The translations under genes and the position numbers were made by a program. From Acidimicrobiia bacterium (GTDB taxonomy: Bacteria; Actinomycetota; Acidimicrobiia; Acidimicrobiales; JACDCH01): 16,789 bases of DNA. The stretch's first letter is position 1. Each line of letters begins with the position of its first letter. The stretch lies in NCBI GenBank assembly GCA_013694495.1, contig JACDCH010000274.1, positions 1 through 16,789 on the forward strand, given 5' to 3'. Positions 9,293 to 14,887 of this stretch are shown here, in pieces. The notes below the pieces were generated by a model. That model worked only from the letters and a program-made list of their open reading frames with translations. It ran no database searches and was not told where the DNA came from.

Positions 9293-9368
9293 GCGACCGG
9301 GACCCTGACCGGGACGGTCAGCGGGACACTGAGAGCGTCCCGCCCGCGCCACCCCGCCCCAGGGGTGG
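9293..9368. other. Candidate oriT / relaxase-binding region with iteron-like repeats and hairpins
   Basis: Three consecutive 12-base units at 9295-9306, 9307-9318 and 9319-9330 share the core gaccgggac; the first two match exactly over nine bases and the third matches 7 of 9. An inverted repeat ctgacc-5-ggtcag lies at 9305-9321, and a second, ccacccc-6-ggggtgg, at 9349-9368. MobF origins commonly sit next to the relaxase gene and contain inverted repeats bound by the relaxase, so the placement fits. No nick site can be assigned from sequence alone. The region would be partly coding if the relaxase starts at 9352. Confidence 0.4.
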
Positions 9369-9422
9369 CAAGTGTCTGCCAGTCCTTGTTGGTCTTCCCG
9401 GTCGGGGGTGGGGTGAGCACGG

Positions 9423-9785
9423 TCAGCCCGGTCCGGGTGGGTCGAACAGGTCGAGTTGGTCGACGTGGCGGACGCGCTTCGGGGTGGATCGAGGACGCTT
9501 CGGGTTGCCGTGCCCGGGCTCGCGTGGGCTGGCGGGCTCGGCTGGCAGCTCAGCGGAAGCGTGGGCCTGTCGGGCGACCAGCTCCTCGAGGGCGCTGCGG
9601 GGAACGCGGAGGATGTTGCCGAGATCGACTACGGGAAGTCCCGACGTGCCGCCGGAGGTCCGCCACTCCTTGGCCATGGCGTACGCCTTGGTGCGGCCGA
9701 TGCGGAGGATCTCGCAGGCCTCTTCGACCGTGAGCAGGTCGAGCGTCTCGGGTCGGAGTCCGCGTTGCGGTTGATCCTCCAACAT
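9423..9785 (-). CDS. Excisionase-like HTH protein with C-terminal QLDLF motif
   Basis: The protein has 120 residues. Residues about 17-70 ('LLTVEEACEILRIGRTKAYAM' onward to 'LRVPRSALEELV') match the winged HTH_17/excisionase fold, which bends DNA to steer recombination or acts as a regulator. The Pro/Arg-rich tail ends in QLDLFD at 110-115, which matches the canonical beta sliding clamp binding motif QL[S/D]LF. The gene sits in a mobile element with a serine recombinase, and its stop lies 130 bases before the preferred relaxase start, so both may share a transcript. A box TACTCT lies six bases before the ATG, suggesting a leaderless mRNA. An inverted repeat overlaps that box. It could be a recombination directionality factor or a transfer regulator. 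Confidence 0.8.
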   Translation of the reverse strand: MLEDQPQRGLRPETLDLLTVEEACEILRIGRTKAYAMAKEWRTSGGTSGLPVVDLGNILRVPRSALEELVARQAHASAELPAEPASPREPGHGNPKRPRSTPKRVRHVDQLDLFDPPGPG

Positions 9786-9849
9786 TCTCGCAGAGTACCG
9801 GGGAATCTACGAGAACGCTAGTGACTCGTGTTTCTCGTTGAGCTACGAT
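9785..9849. promoter_or_regulatory. Divergent leaderless promoters with operator-like inverted repeat
   Basis: On the minus strand TACTCT (9792-9797) lies six bases before the ATG at 9785. On the plus strand TACGAT (9844-9849) lies seven bases before an ATG at 9857. An inverted repeat ttctcgcaga (9785-9794) / tctacgagaa (9806-9815) matches 9 of 10 positions and covers the minus-strand -10 box and start. A third half-site, ttctcgttga, lies at 9832-9841, just before the plus-strand -10 box. The neighbouring XRE protein is the obvious candidate to bind. Confidence 0.6.
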
Positions 9850-9856
9850 GGCGGCC

Positions 9857-10480
9857 ATGAGCAAGCGAGTCCTCGGCATCCGCCGGACGATGACCCCGAA
9901 CCAGATCGTCGCCTTGAACGTGGCCAAGGCCCGGGCGCTGCGGGGCTGGACCCAAGAGCAGGCCGCCGAGGCCCTCGCCCCGTACCTCGGGACCCGCCTA
10001 TCGGCAGCGAGCCTCTCCGCCATCGAGCGCTCGGCGTGGAAGGTCGATCGGATCAAGCAGTTCAGCGCCGATGACCTGCTGGCGCTGTCGCGGGCCTTCG
10101 ATCTCCCGATCGGCTACTTCTTCACCCCTCCCCCGCCGGGCGAGGACGCCGGCCTTCATGCGCCCGACGCCGGCATGAAGGGCCTCGACCCGATCGTGCT
10201 GCTCGACGCCGTCCTCGGACGGCCCGACAACCTCGACCACTGGGCCCGCGAGCTTGACGCGTACGCGGCAAGCGTCGCCCCCGAACCCCGCAGCAAGCGC
10301 GAGAAGCCGTCGGTCTCCCCCTCCGACCTCCCCGATCGACTCGCCGCGCTCGGGACGAGCCGCTCCCGTGCGCTGCTGCGGCAGGCCTTCGGCGACGTCA
10401 CGAGTGCGGGCGACGTCCTCGAGCGACTCGCCGAAGCGATCCGAACGCTTGATGCGGGCGCTGCCGAGGACCCGGGCTGA
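9857..10480 (+). CDS. XRE-family HTH transcriptional regulator
   Basis: This is probably the repressor controlling the element's excision and transfer genes. With the ATG at 9857 it has 207 residues; an in-frame ATG at 9848 would add three, but it lies within the -10 box TACGAT and is less likely as start. The HTH_3/XRE domain spans about residues 20-88 ('NVAKARALRGWTQEQAAEAL', then 'LSAASLSAIERSAWKV', then 'LLALSRAFDLPIGYFF'). The C-terminal half is helical with no recognised domain. The gene is divergent from the excisionase-like gene, with repeated half-sites between them. The next gene starts within its stop codon (TGATG at 10478-10482), so they form a unit. Confidence 0.82.
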   Translation: MSKRVLGIRRTMTPNQIVALNVAKARALRGWTQEQAAEALAPYLGTRLSAASLSAIERSAWKVDRIKQFSADDLLALSRAFDLPIGYFFTPPPPGEDAGLHAPDAGMKGLDPIVLLDAVLGRPDNLDHWARELDAYAASVAPEPRSKREKPSVSPSDLPDRLAALGTSRSRALLRQAFGDVTSAGDVLERLAEAIRTLDAGAAEDPG

Positions 10481-10713
10481 TGAGCGAGGCCGCCGCAGGC
10501 GGCGCGCCGAGGTCGCGGCGGCTGGCTGCGGTCCCTGCCGAAGAGGGCCGGGCTACCCCCACGCTGTGGGATGACCCGGACTACTGGGAGCCGCTCAGCG
10601 ACGCGGCGGTAGAGCTGGCGGCCCGGGCGTTCCAGGCGCGCCTCGCAGGGGAACGAGCCGGGCCTTCACCGCTTCGTCGGTCGCGGGCTGTCCCTTCTTC
10701 GCGGCCGGCTTGA
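10480..10713 (+). CDS. Small hypothetical protein coupled to the XRE regulator
   Basis: The ATG at 10480 shares one base with the stop of the XRE gene, a sign of translational coupling. The 77 residues include an acidic/aromatic centre ('LWDDPDYWEPLSDAAVELAA') and an Arg/Ser/Pro-rich tail. I recognise no domain. The last 119 bases overlap, in the opposite direction, the 3' end of the serine recombinase gene. Either the overlap is real, or the low-complexity tail of one of the two proteins arose from loss of an earlier stop. Confidence 0.5.
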   Translation: MSEAAAGGAPRSRRLAAVPAEEGRATPTLWDDPDYWEPLSDAAVELAARAFQARLAGERAGPSPLRRSRAVPSSRPA

Positions 10714-12106
10714 CGATCGCCCGCCCGACGATCGCCGCCAGGAGCGCGCGCTGCTCGTCGACAGGCATGTCGTCCCAAGCCCGCCGAAGCTCGCTCACCC
10801 GACCGAACCAGCCGGTCGCCAGCTCGGTCTCCTCGCGCACCGGCAGGAGCCGGTTGAGTTCAGCGGTGCGGGTGGAGATGGCGTCGTACTTGGCGACGTA
10901 GACGTCAACCGGGAGGCGGTGCGCCTGAGCCTTCAGTGCCTCGAGCTCGTCCTCCTGGATGCGGAGCTCATCCATGATCCCCTCCGCCTCGTCATCGACC
11001 CTGCTCAGTGCCGCGGCGAACCGCTTGTCGCCGAGGCGCTCGAACATCTTGTCCACATAGACCCGCTCGACGGCCTCGCCCTTGATGTTGCACTGGCCGT
11101 CGATGCGGCATCCGTAGATCTGGACGCCCTTCTTGACGTTGGAGTTCAACTGCCCGCCGCAGACGTCGCACACGAGCAGGCCGGTCAGCAGCTGCTTGGC
11201 CTTGTGCGAATGCCGACCATGGTTGCGACGGTTCAGCAGCTCGACGAGCCGTCGGAACGTGGACTCGTCGACGATCGCTTCGATGGCTGGCGACCGGCCC
11301 AGCTCGGTGCCGTTGCGGACGAGGATGCCGGCAAGCCGGGGCGAGAGCAGTGTCTTGCGGAGGCTGGTCAGCCGCCACGTCGAGCTGCCGAGCCTGGTCT
11401 GCACTCCACGGGCCTCCCAGTCGCGAGCGATCGTCGTCAGGCCGGCGCTGCCAGCGAGCAGCCGCTTCACCGCGTCACGGATGAGCGCCGCCTCGTCGGG
11501 CTCGGCGATCCAGCGGTCGTGATCCGTCGCTTGGCAGCGCCCGTCCTTCGGCCCGCACCCGCAGGCTCGGACGTGGCCGAAACCTGGCCACCCGGTGGCC
11601 GGTAGCCCGGCGGCTCTGCGCTCGTCATGGGCGCGCACGACCTTCTCCCTCACGTCGTCGGAGTAATACTGATCCGCTCCCGCCACGATCGTCGAGACGA
11701 AGCGGTCACGTGGATCCTTGGGGTTCCACACACCCTGCTTGGTGTGGACCTGGACGTCGCCGAGGCGGGCCCAGCGCCGGAAGTAGTGCTCCTTGTGGCC
11801 GGCGTCGCGGAACAGGCGGCTCGGGACCCACGCAACCACCGTCACCGCGTGCCCTTGAGACGCCAGCTCGACGACGACCTCGTTCAGCGCAGCCAGACCG
11901 GGACGCTCGCCCTTGCCCTGTCGGTGCCGGGTGTCCTCGTTCCCGGACTCGTCGTCGTCGGTGAACAGCCACTCCGGCTTCGTGCGGTACTCGTGCAGAT
12001 CGCAGATCGCATCGACGTCGTCCGCCTGCCGGCGCAGCTGCTCCTCGGAATCGTCGAACGACATCCGGCGGTACCGAACCGCCAAGCGCTCGACCGGTCG
12101 TCCCAT
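10595..12106 (-). CDS. Large serine recombinase (integrase) of the mobile element
   Basis: The protein joins attP and attB through a serine-linked intermediate. It has 503 residues. The resolvase-type catalytic domain starts at about residue 7; 'RYRRMSFDDS' gives S16 as nucleophile, although Met replaces the usual Val before it. 'VAWVPSRLFR' (91-100) supplies the conserved Arg region. A recombinase domain covers about 165-300. A zinc ribbon has C313, C316, C333 and C339, and a coiled-coil-prone segment lies at about 370-425. An extra Cys cluster at 182, 184 and 191 is unusual. The start codon is 43 bases from the junction with a truncated peroxiredoxin gene, where attP usually sits beside its integrase. 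A canonical promoter precedes it. The gene appears intact. Confidence 0.92.
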   Translation of the reverse strand: MGRPVERLAVRYRRMSFDDSEEQLRRQADDVDAICDLHEYRTKPEWLFTDDDESGNEDTRHRQGKGERPGLAALNEVVVELASQGHAVTVVAWVPSRLFRDAGHKEHYFRRWARLGDVQVHTKQGVWNPKDPRDRFVSTIVAGADQYYSDDVREKVVRAHDERRAAGLPATGWPGFGHVRACGCGPKDGRCQATDHDRWIAEPDEAALIRDAVKRLLAGSAGLTTIARDWEARGVQTRLGSSTWRLTSLRKTLLSPRLAGILVRNGTELGRSPAIEAIVDESTFRRLVELLNRRNHGRHSHKAKQLLTGLLVCDVCGGQLNSNVKKGVQIYGCRIDGQCNIKGEAVERVYVDKMFERLGDKRFAAALSRVDDEAEGIMDELRIQEDELEALKAQAHRLPVDVYVAKYDAISTRTAELNRLLPVREETELATGWFGRVSELRRAWDDMPVDEQRALLAAIVGRAIVKPAAKKGQPATDEAVKARLVPLRGAPGTPGPPALPPRR

Positions 12107-12112
12107 GGGGCG

Positions 12113-12141
12113 ACCGTACGTCTAGGGGTGCACTAAGTCAA
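12113..12141 (-). promoter_or_regulatory. Promoter of the serine recombinase
   Basis: On the minus strand, TTGACT (12136-12141) and TACGGT (12113-12118) are separated by 17 bases, the ideal spacing for a housekeeping sigma factor. The -10 box ends six bases before the ATG at 12106, so the transcript is probably leaderless. The -35 box lies only seven bases from the first base of the repeated peroxiredoxin sequence at 12149. Integration or excision would thus change the sequence directly upstream of this promoter. Confidence 0.7.
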
Positions 12142-12270
12142 CGTCTCTGGATAGAAGTAGATCAAGTGACGTACCTCCCGCTCCTTCACCGACTTGGCGA
12201 GGGTGAAGGCGTTTCCCTCCTGGTCGAGCAGGGTGAAGTCGGGAGCCTTGTCACCGGGCTTGAGCGGCAT
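12133..12270 (-). pseudogene. Truncated peroxiredoxin (Bcp/AhpC-TSA type) 5' fragment, copy 1
   Basis: Read on the minus strand from ATG 12270, the frame gives 'MPLKPGDKAPDFTLLDQEGN' and continues to 'VRHLIYFYP', the N-terminal thioredoxin-fold start of a Bcp-type thiol peroxidase. Those enzymes continue from here into a segment of the type 'KADTPGCT' that holds the peroxidatic Cys. Here four foreign residues (ETLT) and a stop follow after Pro41, so the catalytic Cys and about three quarters of the protein are missing. A -10 box TAGCCT (12277-12282) lies six bases before the ATG, so a 45-residue peptide could still be made. The cut point marks the junction with the recombinase-bearing element. 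Confidence 0.85.
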
Positions 12271-12290
12271 GGGCCGAGGCTATGCCGATG
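12149..12290. repeat. Direct repeat, left copy (peroxiredoxin 5' end plus promoter)
   Basis: Bases 12149-12272 match 13063-13186 at 123 of 124 positions; the one difference is C at 12252 versus T at 13166. Weaker identity, including the -10 box, continues at the same offset to 12290. The offset is exactly 914. The left boundary coincides with the coding cut after 'YFYP' in both copies, as expected of a recombination junction and not of random decay. Confidence 0.95.
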
Positions 12291-12368
12291 GGAATCACCG
12301 TTCGTCGGCAGCCCGCGACACGGAGGCTTCGCCTGTTTCTCGGACGGCCGGAGCGAAACCCATCGACT

Positions 12369-12398
12369 GGTAGGAGTCGTACTGGTACGATTCTTACC
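12369..12398. promoter_or_regulatory. Operator/promoter of the toxin-antitoxin pair
   Basis: The sequence ggtaggagtcgtac (12369-12382), a two-base spacer and gtacgattcttacc (12385-12398) form a palindrome with 12 of 14 positions paired. The -10-like TACGAT (12386-12391) lies inside the right arm, seven bases before the ATG at 12399, so the mRNA is probably leaderless. AbrB-type antitoxins bind such palindromes, usually with their toxin, to repress their own operon. Confidence 0.7.
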
Positions 12399-12632
12399 AT
12401 GAGGGTTACGGAGAAGGGTCAGGTCACGATCCCGAAGGAACTGCGCGACGCCCTCGGAATCGGTGCCGGCACCGAGGTCGAGTTCGAGCGCAGAAGGGAC
12501 ACCATCGTCGTCAAGAAGTCTCGGACGACAAACCAGCGCGGGAGTCGACTTGTCGAGCGCCTGCGCGGGCGCGGTGATGTCCCGATGACGACCGACGAGA
12601 TCATGGCGCTCACCCGCGCTGAGCGACCGTGA
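12399..12632 (+). CDS. AbrB/SpoVT-type antitoxin (VapB-like)
   Basis: The 77-residue protein starts 'MRVTEKGQVTIPKELRDALG', the swapped-hairpin DNA-binding fold of AbrB/MazE/VapB antitoxins (about residues 1-45). A charged linker and a short C-terminal helix ('MTTDEIMALTR') follow, the part that usually blocks the toxin's active site. I chose the ATG at 12399 because the domain begins there and a palindromic operator with a -10 box ends directly before it; upstream in-frame starts lack both. The stop overlaps the toxin's GTG by four bases. The pair lies between two copies of the truncated peroxiredoxin. Confidence 0.88.
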   Translation: MRVTEKGQVTIPKELRDALGIGAGTEVEFERRRDTIVVKKSRTTNQRGSRLVERLRGRGDVPMTTDEIMALTRAERP

Positions 12633-13042
12633 CCACGGGGACGCTCGTCGACTCGAACGTCCTCCTCGACATCTTCACCGAGGACGCCGTCTGGCTCGAG
12701 TGGTCGTCGACGGCGCTCTCCGCGGCAGCAGAGGACGGGCCGCTCGTGATCAACCCGATCGTCTACGCCGAGGTCTCGGTGCGCTTCACCCGGATCGAGG
12801 ACCTCGACGACGCGCTCGCTCCGGAGGACTTCCGCCGGGCTCCCCTTCCCTGGACCGCCGGCTTCCTCGCCGGCAAGGCGTTCCTCGCCTACCGACGCAA
12901 CCGTGGCACAGCACCCACACCGCTCCCCGACCTGTACATCGGCGCGCACGCCGCGGTCGATGATCTCGCCCTCCTGACGCGCGACCCGTCCCGCTACCGC
13001 ACGTACTTCCCGCGCGTCCAGCTGCGCGGTCCCGACTCCTGA
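12629..13042 (+). CDS. PIN-domain ribonuclease toxin (VapC-like)
   Basis: The 137-residue protein is a PIN-domain nuclease of the kind that cleaves tRNA or rRNA when its antitoxin is lost. The acidic metal-binding residues are in place: D8 ('TLVDSNVLLDIF'), E48 ('IVYAEVSVRF'), D101 ('PDLYIGAHA') and D119 in 'LLTRDPSRYRTYFP', a very typical ending for this group. The toxin is therefore likely active. Its GTG start overlaps the antitoxin stop (GTGA), giving coupled translation. The specific RNA target cannot be read from sequence. Confidence 0.9.
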   Translation: MTTGTLVDSNVLLDIFTEDAVWLEWSSTALSAAAEDGPLVINPIVYAEVSVRFTRIEDLDDALAPEDFRRAPLPWTAGFLAGKAFLAYRRNRGTAPTPLPDLYIGAHAAVDDLALLTRDPSRYRTYFPRVQLRGPDS

Positions 13043-13052
13043 AGCCCGGCGT

Positions 13053-13184
13053 CTACGCGCCCGGATAGAAGTAGATCAAGTGACGTACCTCCCGCTCCTT
13101 CACCGACTTGGCGAGGGTGAAGGCGTTTCCCTCCTGGTCGAGCAGGGTGAAGTCGGGAGCCTTGTTACCGGGCTTGAGCGGCAT
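13053..13184 (-). pseudogene. Truncated peroxiredoxin (Bcp/AhpC-TSA type) 5' fragment, copy 2
   Basis: From ATG 13184 on the minus strand the product is the same 41 residues as copy 1, except Asn for Asp at position 7, followed by Gly-Ala-stop (43 residues in all). The peroxidatic Cys region is missing. The -10 box TAGCCT (13191-13196) lies six bases before the ATG. This copy adjoins the divergent gene at 13202, 17 bases away, and is probably the original chromosomal 5' end, with the arm to its left replaced. Confidence 0.85.
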
Positions 13185-13204
13185 GGTGCCAGGCTAGGCC
13201 GGTG
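13063..13204. repeat. Direct repeat, right copy (peroxiredoxin 5' end plus promoter)
   Basis: This is the partner of the repeat 914 bases to the left, in the same orientation, with 123 of 124 bases identical over the core and patchy identity up to the divergent start codon at 13202-13204. Homologous recombination between the two copies would excise one copy and the whole toxin-antitoxin pair as a 914-base circle. Confidence 0.95.
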
Positions 13205-13522
13205 AACGTCGACGGTCGCTGGCGCATCGTCGAGATGGAGCTGTGGGACCAGGACGCGATCGACCTCCTCGATCCGGCGTTCATCGAGATCGGTCCGGGC
13301 AACCACGGCAGCTTCCGGTTCATCGCCGTCGAGGGCTGGATGGACGTCCGCAGCGTCGAGCGCGACGGCGCACCGGCCATCGAGTTCTCATGGGACGGCA
13401 ATGACGAGTGCGACCACGCCAACGGCCGAGGGTGGGCGGCCCTGTCGAGCGACGGGTCGTTGATGGGCCGCATCTACATCCACGGCGGCGACGACTCGTC
13501 GTTCCGAGCCGTCCGGAGCTGA
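13202..13522 (+). CDS. Conserved hypothetical protein (106 aa)
   Basis: The product begins 'MNVDGRWRIVEMELWDQDAI' and includes 'SFRFIAVEGWMDVR' and 'EFSWDGNDECDHANGRGWA', a pattern I recall from small uncharacterised proteins found widely in bacteria; no function is assigned. It is acidic, rich in Trp and Asp, and lacks signal or membrane segments, so it is probably cytoplasmic. The GTG start fits the start of the conserved 'DGRWRIVEM' segment. It is divergent from the truncated peroxiredoxin with a 17-base gap, so its promoter must overlap that coding region. Confidence 0.8.
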   Translation: MNVDGRWRIVEMELWDQDAIDLLDPAFIEIGPGNHGSFRFIAVEGWMDVRSVERDGAPAIEFSWDGNDECDHANGRGWAALSSDGSLMGRIYIHGGDDSSFRAVRS

Positions 13523-13579
13523 CTCGTCCATCGCTCGAAGCCACGAGCTCACCGTCGGTGCCGCCACTGGGGCGCCGGT

Positions 13580-13681
13580 GGCCGCACCACGGCGCAGCTC
13601 GACAACGAGGCCAAGGAGAAGGGCGTCGAGGGCCGGTGGAAGATGACCAAGGCCCAGCTGGAGCGCGCCGTCGGCCGCTGA
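13580..13681 (+). pseudogene. Fragment of a small helical (Rho-N/SAP-like) protein
   Basis: The frame ending at 13681 reads 'GRTTAQLDNEAKEKGVEGRW' followed by 'KMTKAQLERAVGR', very like the C-terminal helical segment of small bacterial proteins with endings of the type 'LYERAKEVGIEGRSKMTKDELVDAL'. It has no in-frame start codon after the stop at 13520-13522, and the expected N-terminal half is not recognisable upstream. I read it as a decayed remnant. It is in the same frame as the preceding gene, so stop-codon readthrough could append it, but nothing supports that. Confidence 0.45.
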
Positions 13682-13722
13682 GGCCCGGGGGCGGGACGGG
13701 CCTGCTCGGCAGCGGGGTGGCG

Positions 13723-13751
13723 CCGGAAGGCGGTAATCCTTACCCTTCCGG
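13723..13751. promoter_or_regulatory. Palindrome before the Na/Pi cotransporter-like gene
   Basis: The arms ccggaagg (13723-13730) and ccttccgg (13744-13751) pair perfectly, and the inner gtaa/ttac extends the stem around a three-base loop with a two-base bulge. No T-run follows, so it is not a typical terminator. It ends 10 bases before the ATG and next to the ribosome binding site GGAG (13754-13757), so it could be an operator or a leader hairpin that masks translation. Confidence 0.45.
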
Positions 13752-13761
13752 TCGGAGTTCC

Positions 13762-14880
13762 ATGGAACCGCTGTCGAAGATCACCGGCTCCGGGCCGGGC
13801 CCCTACCACCGCCAGCCCGTACCCGAGGTCCGCCTCGGCGGCGGAGACCGGCCGTGGTGGGTCCGACTCGGCCTCCTCCTCGCCGGCCTGGGCCTGTTCG
13901 TCACGGCGCTCGGCCTGATGAAGTCGGGGGCCCGCTCCCTCATCCCGAGCCTCGAGGGCTCGGCCTTCACCGACTCCGCGTGGAGCACGCTCGGGGTCGG
14001 GTGGCTGGGCGCCTGCATCCTGCTGTCGGGCTCGCCGGTGGCGGCGTCGGCCCTGACGCTGCTCGACGGCGGGGCCATCGACCGCTCGCAGTCGTTCGCC
14101 ATGCTCACCGGCTCGCGTCTGGGCGCGTCGTTCGTCGTGCTCGTCGTCGGCGTGGTGTACGCCCTCCGGCGCAACGCAGGGCGCCGGGCGCCCCTGTCGA
14201 TCGGCGTCTACGCCCTCGCCGTCACCGCCTTCGCCTACCTGCCTGGCGCCGCGCTGGGCTGGTGGCTCCTGACCGAGGGCCACCTCGACGGCATCGACCT
14301 GGCCGCCTCCCCCGGGTTCGTGTCGGTGACGGACCGCGCCTTCGGCTGGCTCCCCGACCTGCTCGCCGAGCACCTCGCCGGCGGCCTCCTCTTCCCGCTC
14401 GGCGTTGCGGTGCTCCTCGGCGCGTTCGCCTGCATCGACCGGGTCCTCCCGGCGGTCGACAGCGAGCGGTTCGAGCACGGCCGGCGCCTCTCGAACCCGT
14501 GGGTGATGTTCGGGCTGGGCTGCTTCGTGGCCCTGCTGACGCTGTCGGTGTCGGTCGCCCTCACGCTGCTGGTGCCACTCGTGGCCAACGGCTACCTGAA
14601 GCGCGAGGACACGCTCCCCTATATCGCCGGCGCCAACATCACGACGCTCGCGGACACGCTGGTCGCCGCGGTGCTGCTGGGCAACCCCGACGCAGTGCGC
14701 GTCGTGCTGGCCGAGGTCATCGGGGTGACGACGGTGACGGTGCTGCTGATCGCGGTCGCCTACCCGCTCATCCGGCGGGGGGCCATCGCCTGGGCCCGCG
14801 TCGTTCTCGGCGGCCGCCGGCAGCTGGCGACGTTCGTCGCCCTGCTCCTTGCCGTACCCATCGGGCTCATCGCGATCTGA
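13762..14880 (+). CDS. Na+/phosphate cotransporter-like membrane protein
   Basis: The 372-residue protein has about eight hydrophobic segments, the first at about residues 32-55 ('VRLGLLLAGLGLFVTALGLM'). The Na/Pi-cotransporter pattern is visible: the opening 'GLGLFVTALGLMKSGARSL', a 'LLDGGAIDRSQSFAMLTGSR' hairpin and, in the second half, 'YIAGANITTLADTL' followed by 'LLGNPDAVRVVL'. Such proteins import phosphate with sodium at the cytoplasmic membrane, but this divergent subgroup may move another substrate. I chose ATG 13762 because GGAG lies four bases before it and the frame upstream reads as low-complexity shadow. A strong palindrome lies directly upstream. Confidence 0.78.
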   Translation: MEPLSKITGSGPGPYHRQPVPEVRLGGGDRPWWVRLGLLLAGLGLFVTALGLMKSGARSLIPSLEGSAFTDSAWSTLGVGWLGACILLSGSPVAASALTLLDGGAIDRSQSFAMLTGSRLGASFVVLVVGVVYALRRNAGRRAPLSIGVYALAVTAFAYLPGAALGWWLLTEGHLDGIDLAASPGFVSVTDRAFGWLPDLLAEHLAGGLLFPLGVAVLLGAFACIDRVLPAVDSERFEHGRRLSNPWVMFGLGCFVALLTLSVSVALTLLVPLVANGYLKREDTLPYIAGANITTLADTLVAAVLLGNPDAVRVVLAEVIGVTTVTVLLIAVAYPLIRRGAIAWARVVLGGRRQLATFVALLLAVPIGLIAI

Positions 14881-14887
14881 CGGGCGG

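Noticed and set aside
12282..12398. N-terminal extension of the antitoxin from ATG 12282 or 12288
   Set aside because: The extension runs through the palindromic operator and -10 box and is Arg-rich without a domain; the conserved AbrB fold begins at 12399.
13408..13761. Upstream extension of the transporter frame
   Set aside because: It overlaps the end of the 106-residue gene and the helical fragment in another frame and reads as low-complexity sequence; ATG 13762 has a ribosome binding site.
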